Assembly: GCA_016342385.1 (NCBI GenBank)
Contig: JAEINM010000292.1
Location: forward strand, 1-5,628
From: Spirochaetaceae bacterium
GTDB lineage: Bacteria > Spirochaetota > Spirochaetia > DSM-2461
DNA: 5,628 nucleotides
Direction of reading: 5' to 3'
Of the stretch, positions 1-4,976 are shown piece after piece. Positions within the stretch are counted from its first letter, which is position 1; each line of letters opens with the position of its first letter. The notes beneath the pieces were generated by a model. That model ran no database searches. It was not told the origin of the DNA and saw nothing but the letters and a program-made list of their open reading frames with translations. Made by a program: the position numbers and the translations under genes.

Positions 1-191
1 CTGAATTCTTCTGATTCGAGAACCTTTGTATAGGTTGTTGCCAGCTCCTGGCTCCATGTTCCTATATTGATAACATAATCTCTATCCATATCCACCGGTG
101 GAATGGCTATGGCGGCATCCTGTTGGCCTTCTGAGGGTAAAATAGCTACTGTGATAAAACTCACGAATATAAGTAACAATACTTTTCTCAT
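1..191 (-). CDS. Secreted protein of unknown function, N-terminal part only
   Basis: An open frame begins with ATG at 191 (reading leftwards) and stays open for 63 codons to the left edge, so the C-terminal part is missing. AAAGGAG lies a few bases upstream of the ATG on the minus strand, which supports this start. The N-terminus is a typical signal peptide: MRK, then a hydrophobic core LLLIFVSFITVAIL, then a polar region around SEGQQDAA where cleavage is plausible. No lipobox cysteine is visible. The mature part begins with a proline-containing stretch (IPPVDMDRD) followed by INIGTWSQELATTY. I do not recognise a family, and too little is present to assign a role. It is divergent from the lipoprotein gene at 463 and shares its regulatory region, so it may belong to the same carbohydrate-related regulon; that is inference. 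Confidence 0.75.
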   Translation of the reverse strand, partial: MRKVLLLIFVSFITVAILPSEGQQDAAIAIPPVDMDRDYVINIGTWSQELATTYTKVLESEEF

Positions 192-231
192 TTAAAACTC
201 CTTTAATTTAAAAATATAGCAAAAATACTTT

Positions 232-250
232 GTTGGTTTGTGCAAGCAAC
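232..250. promoter_or_regulatory. Operator-like imperfect palindrome, site A
   Basis: GTTGGTT-5 nt-AAGCAAC is an inverted repeat in which 6 of 7 positions pair. Its core resembles site C at 371-387 (12 of 17 positions identical, including TTGGTTT). It lies just downstream of the candidate -10 of the leftward promoter, about where transcription would begin, which is a usual place for a repressor site. The binding protein is unknown. Confidence 0.35.
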
Positions 251-252
251 AT

Positions 253-282
253 AATATTCCCATAGCTTTCGTTCTTTGTCAA
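253..282 (-). promoter_or_regulatory. Candidate sigma-70 promoter for the leftward gene
   Basis: On the minus strand a perfect TTGACA -35 box (282-277) is followed after 18 bp by AATATT (258-253; 4 of 6 matches to TATAAT). A better -10, TATTAT (256-251), also exists but with a long 20-bp spacer. Either would start transcription roughly 45-55 bp before the start codon at 191. The call rests on sequence match only. Confidence 0.4.
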
Positions 283-326
283 CAAATAATTTGGATTGAT
301 GGGATGGTAGTGATTTGAATATTTTT

Positions 327-343
327 TAAGTTGACAGAACCAA
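327..343. promoter_or_regulatory. Operator-like half-conserved palindrome, site B
   Basis: TTGACAGAACCAA at 331-343 repeats at 375-387 with one mismatch in 13 bases, 44 bp apart, which is close to four helical turns. The right half (AACCAA) matches site C exactly, while the left half is degenerate. The site overlaps the candidate -35 box of the rightward promoter, so a bound regulator would affect polymerase access. Confidence 0.4.
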
Positions 344-360
344 GCAACTAGGCTTAATAT
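331..360 (+). promoter_or_regulatory. Candidate sigma-70 promoter for the CBM-like lipoprotein
   Basis: A perfect TTGACA (331-336) is followed after 18 bp by TAATAT (355-360; 4 of 6 matches to TATAAT), predicting a leader of roughly 95 nt before the ATG at 463. An alternative is TTGGTT (371-376), 16 bp, TATTAT (393-398). I cannot choose between them from sequence alone. Confidence 0.4.
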
Positions 361-370
361 CATAGTCAAA

Positions 371-387
371 TTGGTTTACAGAACCAA
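371..387. promoter_or_regulatory. Operator-like perfect palindrome, site C
   Basis: TTGGTT-TACAG-AACCAA is a perfect 6-bp inverted repeat with a 5-nt spacer. It sits just downstream of the candidate -10 at 355-360. It shares TTGGTTT and the AA-CAA half with site A and a 12-of-13 direct repeat with site B. Three related sites in one divergent intergenic region suggest a common transcription factor controlling both genes; its family is not evident. Confidence 0.45.
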
Positions 388-462
388 ATATATATTATGT
401 TTGTGTCGTTTTATGCAAACTTTATACTTACAGATGTATTGTTACTATAAGAGGAGAAATAA

Positions 463-1161
463 ATGGAAAAAAAATACTTATTAAAAAAATCAATTATCAT
501 TCTGTTTTGTTCACTGGTTCTACTGAGTCTTGTCGGTTGTGATTACTGGGGAAAATACGGTGACCCACGGGTTGAGACACCTACACAGACTGTGGATCTT
601 GTTTGGGGAGAGTTCGGTGAAACGGATGTTGCTGATCAGAACAGATCTGATACTGTGGTAACACTCGAAGATACTGATGAAAGAGTCTGGGCAACAGCCG
701 GCCGGGCTCAATCAATATATGAAGTCAGCGGTGAGGTCAGTACTGACTCATATTTTAATGAGGGTAATTCTGCAGATAATTCACTGCGCTTCATCTCCAG
801 TGGTGCTGACTGGGGAGGCGTTTATATTGCCTTTTCTAGTACTGAAAATGGTGAGGGGATCGAAGTCAATATGGAAAATTTTGCTGCAATTAAATTTGCT
901 GTAAAAGGATCTATCGGTGGTCTCTATATAGCTCTATCCGATGTTAATAACGCCGGTCCTGGAACATTCGATCTGATGGCAGATTATACTCCTGTAGATG
1001 AAGGTGGCTGGTCCGTTTACACTGTTCCCTTTGCAGATCTTACAAATTTAGATAAAACAAAATTCTGTAATCTCGCTTTCTGGGCACATAATCCGGGATC
1101 CGATACATATGCCGGAGATATTCTTATCGATGTACAATTTGTTCTGACAGCAGATTATTAG
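463..1161 (+). CDS. Surface lipoprotein with carbohydrate-binding-like beta-sandwich domain
   Basis: This 232-residue protein starts at ATG 463 behind GAGGAG at 451-456. Residues 1-26 form a lipoprotein signal peptide: a lysine-rich start (MEKKYLLKK), a hydrophobic core, and the lipobox LVGC with the lipidated cysteine at position 26. After a linker, residues about 75-230 look like a single jelly-roll domain. Alternating hydrophobic/polar strands include WGGVYIAF, AAIKFAVKG, WSVYTVPFADL and GDILIDVQFV, a pattern known from galactose-binding-like and carbohydrate-binding modules. No enzyme motif is visible. The gene sits upstream of a GH16 glucanase gene on the same strand, so a glycan-binding role at the cell surface is a reasonable inference, but the ligand and exact family are not established. 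Its own terminator follows at 1184-1215. It could instead be a lipoprotein of unrelated function with the same fold. Confidence 0.8.
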   Translation: MEKKYLLKKSIIILFCSLVLLSLVGCDYWGKYGDPRVETPTQTVDLVWGEFGETDVADQNRSDTVVTLEDTDERVWATAGRAQSIYEVSGEVSTDSYFNEGNSADNSLRFISSGADWGGVYIAFSSTENGEGIEVNMENFAAIKFAVKGSIGGLYIALSDVNNAGPGTFDLMADYTPVDEGGWSVYTVPFADLTNLDKTKFCNLAFWAHNPGSDTYAGDILIDVQFVLTADY

Positions 1162-1183
1162 TAGGTATCATTTTTCACTTATT

Positions 1184-1215
1184 AACACAGGTTACTTATA
1201 ACCTGTGTTTTTTTT
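1184..1215 (+). terminator. Rho-independent terminator after the CBM-like lipoprotein
   Basis: A perfect 11-bp stem (AACACAGGTTA at 1184-1194 pairing with 1199-1209) with a CTTA loop runs directly into eight T residues at 1208-1215, starting 22 bases after the stop codon. It should end most transcripts from the lipoprotein gene, so the GH16 gene 60 bases further on needs its own promoter or read-through. Confidence 0.9.
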
Positions 1216-1221
1216 CTGGAA

Positions 1222-1251
1222 TTAGTAACTTACATAAACTGTATTTATTAT
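1222..1251 (+). promoter_or_regulatory. Weak candidate promoter for the first GH16 gene
   Basis: The AT-rich stretch between the terminator and the GH16 start contains TATTAT (1246-1251; 5 of 6 to consensus). TTAGTA lies 18 bp upstream of it and is a poor -35 (3 of 6). The terminator just before makes a promoter here likely, but the exact position is uncertain. None of the palindromic sites seen at 232-387 recurs here. Confidence 0.25.
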
Positions 1252-1274
1252 AAGATAATAAGGAGTGTTTAATT

Positions 1275-2207
1275 ATGATTAGACCAATAATAATTTTTAC
1301 AATCATTTTAGCTCTGGGGGCCTGTGCCGGTTCACCGGATAATACCGCAGAAATTTCGGAGGAAACACCTTTTCTTGTTTCTTACCCCGCAGAGAATCCC
1401 GATATCTATAGTGCGGGAGATGATTGGACATTAGCGTGGAGCGATGAATTCGATGGAGAAGCCCTCGATGAGAACATCTGGACGCGGCAGGTAATGCTTC
1501 ATCCCTATAACAATGAATGGCAGCAGTACACAGGAAAGCCCGAAACAGCCTATGTTGAAGATGGGTATATGATACTAAAGGCGGCTATGAAAGGGGAATC
1601 CTATAATAAGGGACAGTATACATCCGCCAGAGTCATATCCAATCCCGGCGGGCAGAATGGTAAAAGTGAAGCCGAAGGGAAAACATTCCTCTATGGAAAA
1701 ATCGCCGCGAGAATTCAATTGCCTTATGGCGAGGGAATCTGGCCGGCTTTCTGGATGCTCGGTGATAACATCAGTGAAACAGGTGGAGACACACCATGGC
1801 CTGTTGCCGGTGAGATAGATATTCTGGAAGCGGGAAGTAAATACGAACCGGATTTCGGACAGGGTACTGTTTCCGGTGCTCTTCATCACGATCCCAGTCC
1901 CGGGAATAAGAAGAAAGTGAATGAGTTTATGGTAGCCGGTAAAAAAACTCTGGCAGATGGTGAATTTCTTGCTGAAGAATTCCATGTCTATGAGATCGAA
2001 TGGAATGAGGACGAGATCATCTGGTTTTTTGATGGGAATGAATTTGGACGAGTCAGCATTTCCGAAGAGACCAGAGACGAATTTCACAAGGAATTTTACG
2101 CTATTTTTAATATAGCGGTCGGAGGGCATTTTACAGTTCAGCCTGGACCGCAGACCCCTTTTCCACAATACATGTATGTGGACTGGGTAAGGCATTATAC
2201 CAAATAA
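1275..2207 (+). CDS. GH16 endo-beta-glucanase (laminarinase-like) lipoprotein
   Basis: This 310-residue secreted glycoside hydrolase of family 16 probably cleaves internal beta-1,3 (or mixed 1,3/1,4) linkages of glucans by a retaining mechanism. ATG 1275 follows AGGAG at 1261-1265. Residues 1-17 are a lipoprotein signal with lipobox LGAC (Cys17). The catalytic domain spans about residues 50-310: WSDEFDGEALDENIW at its start, NNEWQQYT near 79-86, WPAFWMLGDN at 156-165, the signature GEIDILE at 179-185, NIAVGG at 279-284 and VDWVRHY at the end. By family knowledge Glu180 is the nucleophile, Asp182 the assisting residue and Glu185 the acid/base. The ExDxxE spacing is that of the laminarinase/agarase/carrageenase side of the family rather than the ExDxE lichenases. 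The NNEWQQYT and WMLGDNI regions resemble laminarinases. All catalytic residues are present. The substrate is inferred, not shown. Confidence 0.93.
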   Translation: MIRPIIIFTIILALGACAGSPDNTAEISEETPFLVSYPAENPDIYSAGDDWTLAWSDEFDGEALDENIWTRQVMLHPYNNEWQQYTGKPETAYVEDGYMILKAAMKGESYNKGQYTSARVISNPGGQNGKSEAEGKTFLYGKIAARIQLPYGEGIWPAFWMLGDNISETGGDTPWPVAGEIDILEAGSKYEPDFGQGTVSGALHHDPSPGNKKKVNEFMVAGKKTLADGEFLAEEFHVYEIEWNEDEIIWFFDGNEFGRVSISEETRDEFHKEFYAIFNIAVGGHFTVQPGPQTPFPQYMYVDWVRHYTK

Positions 2208-2218
2208 TTTTTATTCCA

Positions 2219-2297
2219 TGTAGAGACGGGGTTCTGAACTGACCCCCAAATGTTCTCCAACTTTATGGGGGTCAGTTCATTCAGACCCGTCTCTACA
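2219..2297. repeat. Nested palindromes: REP-like hairpin interrupted by a 45-bp TG...CA element
   Basis: The outer 12-bp arms (TGTAGAGACGGG, 2219-2230, and CCCGTCTCTACA, 2286-2297) are perfectly complementary. Inside lies a second perfect 14-bp inverted repeat (TGAACTGACCCCCA, 2235-2248, and TGGGGGTCAGTTCA, 2266-2279) with a 17-nt loop. The inner unit (2235-2279, 45 bp) begins TG and ends CA, and is flanked by TTC on both sides (2232-2234 and 2280-2282), as a 3-bp target duplication would be. Removing it with one TTC leaves the outer arms as a compact hairpin with a 7-nt loop. The outer arms recall dispersed GTAGAGACG palindromes and the inner ends recall IS3-type termini; both comparisons are from memory. 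There is no T-tract after it, so it is not a standard terminator, although it could slow or block transcription or protect the GH16 mRNA end. Confidence 0.75.
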
Positions 2298-2412
2298 AAA
2301 TCCTGTTCTATTTTTACACATTTTTCATATCCCTATCTGTTCTGGTAAACCCGATACCCATTCATTTGAAATTTCTCATAAAAAGACCGAATCTTATACT
2401 AGAGGTTAATAA
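2298..2412. other. Intergenic leader before the sensor kinase, no clear promoter
   Basis: This stretch should carry the kinase promoter if the kinase is not read through from the GH16 gene. TTGAAA (2366-2371) is a fair -35, but no good -10 lies 16-18 bp from it. TATACT (2395-2400) is a good -10 match but sits against the ribosome binding site, too close to the start codon for a normal leader. No operator-like palindrome similar to those at 232-387 is visible. Confidence 0.4.
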
Positions 2413-2415
2413 TTG
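2401..2415 (+). promoter_or_regulatory. Ribosome binding site and TTG start of the kinase gene
   Basis: AGAGG at 2401-2405 is seven bases before the TTG at 2413-2415. An in-frame TAA occupies 2410-2412, directly before the TTG, so the protein cannot extend further upstream. The first in-frame ATG is at codon 81, inside the sugar-binding domain, which makes TTG the only sensible start. Confidence 0.8.
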
Positions 2416-4908
2416 AGGAAAGATAGAAGCCGGTATAGAATCGCTTTTTTTACTTCTCAGCTGGAAGGTGATTATAATGTTCGGCTGTGGAAGGGGATAC
2501 ATTGGGAATCTCAAAAAAATAATATAGACCTGGTAATCTATCCCGGACATGCCCTAAAGGCTGAATCAGAGGAAGTTTCATCATATAATGGTATATATGA
2601 TTTTTTTGATCCGAAAAAATTTGACGGATTAATACTCTCGTCGGGAACCCTGATGGATACTGTAGGCGAAGAATCATATGTGAAGTTTCTGAAGAAATAC
2701 AGAAACCTTCCCATGGTGAGCATCGCAGCTGATCTGGGTATATGCTCATCTATCACAATTGATAATTTTTCAGGAATGAAGCTGATGGCGGATCATCTGA
2801 TTCATTATCATGGTTATAAAAAATTTGCCTACCTTAGCGGTACAATCCATAATCCTGAATCTGTTGATCGTCTTAGGGGCTTTAGAGAAGCCTTGGCTCA
2901 GAATAATATTCCCTTAGAGGAAGAAAATATTTTTTACGGTGCTTTTCAGCAGCAACTGGTCAAAGAGGTCCTTACACCTCTCCTGTCAAGAAATTTGAGT
3001 GATCTCGATGCCTTAGTCTGTGCAAATGATGACATGGCTATGGGAGCTATAGATTTACTGGAATCCCAGGGTTATTCTATTCCCGAAGATATTGTCGTGA
3101 CCGGTTTTGATAACAGTCGTCTGAATTCATCCTATCCTCTATCCATAACATCAATTGATCAGCCGGTTGGGGAGATAGCCAAAGAATCGGTGCAGTTACT
3201 CCTGGCGATGATTGAAGGTAAAACAGAAAGAAAACATATAAATAAGAAACTTGATCTTGTCATTAAAGAGTCGTGCCGATGTTTCACATTTCCTGAGTTC
3301 AAAATGCTTTTTCGATCAAGAACAAATATCAGGGAAATCAATTTGAAATTGATAATTGAGGAAATACCGAAAGGCCTGTTTTCCGATTCAATCATCATCG
3401 ATCTTTTTATGAAGGACCAGGAGAAACTGGAAGAATTATTGATAAAAGATTTAGAAAGTGAAACCAGTGAATTCTTTTTTGTAAAAAAAATCCGCGATTA
3501 CCTCTATCAGAATAACAGTCAGTTTTTCTTTATCAATTTACGAAAAATGATAATGTATATACAGGGCAAACTAAACAGCATTTTCAGTGATGCATCAATT
3601 GTTTCAAATTTGAATATACTGAATTATCAATTTGTCATACTCTTCGATAATTATGAGAAAAGAAATCAGACCCTTGGCCGCTTTTATACAAATATGTGGT
3701 CCAGTAGCATGAGGGAGAGTCATCAGGAACTTTTGACCTCAAAAGACCTGCCGACTCTTTATGAAGTCATCGATAAACTGTTTCATATTAACTCCATTAA
3801 TACCTATTATCTGATGCTGTATAAAAGCCGCACTCTAACTTCAGAACTTCAGTTGAAATATGGGAGAAGTGATGGAGTCTATATCGATTGTAAAGAAGAG
3901 GATTATTCTTTTCCATCGGAGAACTTTATTCCCGAAGAATTGTTGCCGGACAAAAAGAGGACAACATTAGTCTTGCTTCCTCTCTTTTCTTTTAACCGGT
4001 ATTTCGGGCATCTGGCTGCAGAAGTCGGAGGGCTTGACAGCAGCTTCTATGAAGATATGCAGATGAATATCAGCAGTGCTTTAATGAGTGTCCTTTCTTT
4101 GCGTGAAAGGGTTGAAGCAGAAGAGAAGTTACAACAATCATTATTGGAATTGAAAGAAACACAGGGACTTCTTATTGAATCAGAAAAATTATCGGCTCTC
4201 GGGAATCTGGTAGCCGGTTTATCTCATGAAGTCAATACTCCGCTGGGAGTCCTTATGACAGCCATCTCCCATTTGCAGACAATAACAGAAAATCTCTATG
4301 ATGATTTTAAGGGAAATAAATTAAGCAAGAATGATTTAGAATCGTATTTTTCCAGTACTCTGAGCTCTTTCAACCTTATCAATAAGAATCTGGACACGGC
4401 GATTAATCTTATTAACAGGTTTAAAATGATATCTTCGAATCATGATATGGAAAGAAAACGGGAATTCAACCTTTCAGATCATCTTAAAAAAATAATTAAT
4501 AGTATGTCGGGAGAACTTGAATTAAATAATCATACAATAATTCTGGATATTCCGAAAATGGTCATATTAAATAGTTTCCCCGGGGTCTTTACGCAAATCT
4601 TTCTAAACCTCATCAGTAATTCTATGCTTCATGGATTAAATGATTCCCAAAGTGGCACAATTGATATTCATCTCTCTTGTAAAGAGAGTGAAATTGTAAT
4701 TATTTATAAAGACAATGGTAAGGGATGCAGTATCGAGGAGCTGAATTTATTGTTTAATCCTTTTTATACCACTTTGCGGGGGACCGGTCATTCCGGACTG
4801 GGATTGACAATAGTTTATAACCTGATTAGAAACAAGCTCTCCGGAAGAATCGAAGGCAGGCTGGGTGATCCCGATGGACTAATTTTTGAAATACATATTC
4901 CCATATAA
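2413..4908 (+). CDS. Soluble LacI-like sugar-binding sensor histidine kinase (fusion)
   Basis: The 831-residue protein starts at TTG 2413. Residues about 7-290 form a complete LacI/GalR-type ligand-binding domain: YRIAFFTSQ, the hinge-side motif DRLRGFREAL (152-161), DALVCANDDMAMGAIDLL (199-216), VVTGFDNS (228-235) and the closing SITSIDQPVGEIA. The usual N-terminal helix-turn-helix is absent. Residues 300-420 are helical and unassigned. Residues about 425-563 look GAF-like (YYLMLY, TTLVLLPLFSFNRYFGHLAAEVG). A coiled coil (565-595) leads into a histidine kinase: H-box AGLSHEVNTPLG with His605 as phospho-acceptor, N-box NLISNS (732-737), DNGKG (767-771), FNPFYTT (781-787) and GHSGLGL (792-798). 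The FxPFYTT and HExNxPL forms resemble NtrB-type kinases. No membrane segment or receiver domain is seen, so it should be cytoplasmic and need a separate response regulator. Neighbouring GH16 genes suggest it senses a glucan-derived sugar; the ligand is inferred. Confidence 0.9.
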   Translation: MRKDRSRYRIAFFTSQLEGDYNVRLWKGIHWESQKNNIDLVIYPGHALKAESEEVSSYNGIYDFFDPKKFDGLILSSGTLMDTVGEESYVKFLKKYRNLPMVSIAADLGICSSITIDNFSGMKLMADHLIHYHGYKKFAYLSGTIHNPESVDRLRGFREALAQNNIPLEEENIFYGAFQQQLVKEVLTPLLSRNLSDLDALVCANDDMAMGAIDLLESQGYSIPEDIVVTGFDNSRLNSSYPLSITSIDQPVGEIAKESVQLLLAMIEGKTERKHINKKLDLVIKESCRCFTFPEFKMLFRSRTNIREINLKLIIEEIPKGLFSDSIIIDLFMKDQEKLEELLIKDLESETSEFFFVKKIRDYLYQNNSQFFFINLRKMIMYIQGKLNSIFSDASIVSNLNILNYQFVILFDNYEKRNQTLGRFYTNMWSSSMRESHQELLTSKDLPTLYEVIDKLFHINSINTYYLMLYKSRTLTSELQLKYGRSDGVYIDCKEEDYSFPSENFIPEELLPDKKRTTLVLLPLFSFNRYFGHLAAEVGGLDSSFYEDMQMNISSALMSVLSLRERVEAEEKLQQSLLELKETQGLLIESEKLSALGNLVAGLSHEVNTPLGVLMTAISHLQTITENLYDDFKGNKLSKNDLESYFSSTLSSFNLINKNLDTAINLINRFKMISSNHDMERKREFNLSDHLKKIINSMSGELELNNHTIILDIPKMVILNSFPGVFTQIFLNLISNSMLHGLNDSQSGTIDIHLSCKESEIVIIYKDNGKGCSIEELNLLFNPFYTTLRGTGHSGLGLTIVYNLIRNKLSGRIEGRLGDPDGLIFEIHIPI

Positions 4909-4929
4909 TATGTTGCGGTGTTTGTGAGC

Positions 4930-4976
4930 AATAAGTGAAGATGGGTGGGAAACCCATCTTCACTTATTAATTTTTT
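4930..4976 (+). terminator. Intrinsic terminator of the kinase gene, at the convergent junction
   Basis: A perfect 17-bp stem (4930-4946 with 4952-4968) with a GGGAA loop is followed, after two A residues, by six T residues (4971-4976), 21 bases past the kinase stop. The right arm overlaps the stop codon of the leftward GH16 gene (4967-4969). In the leftward direction the same hairpin lacks a T-tract, so termination there would be weaker. Confidence 0.88.

Noticed and set aside
399..420. GTTTG...CAAAC inverted repeat in the leader of the lipoprotein gene
   Set aside because: Only five paired bases with a 12-nt gap in AT-rich DNA; not distinguishable from chance.
677..904. A 75-codon plus-strand frame inside the lipoprotein gene
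   Set aside because: It overlaps the lipoprotein in another frame, lacks a ribosome binding site and shows no recognisable features.
1575..2195. A 206-codon open frame on the minus strand inside the first GH16 gene
   Set aside because: It lies fully antisense to a gene with clear catalytic motifs, has no ribosome binding site of note, and its composition is that of a shadow frame.
2219..2297. The nested palindrome as a simple rho-independent terminator
   Set aside because: No T-tract follows the stem in either direction, and the two separate arm pairs with TTC flanks are better explained by an insertion.
2395..2400. TATACT as -10 box of the kinase promoter
   Set aside because: Transcription would start at about 2407, removing the AGAGG ribosome binding site, and no -35 lies at the right distance.
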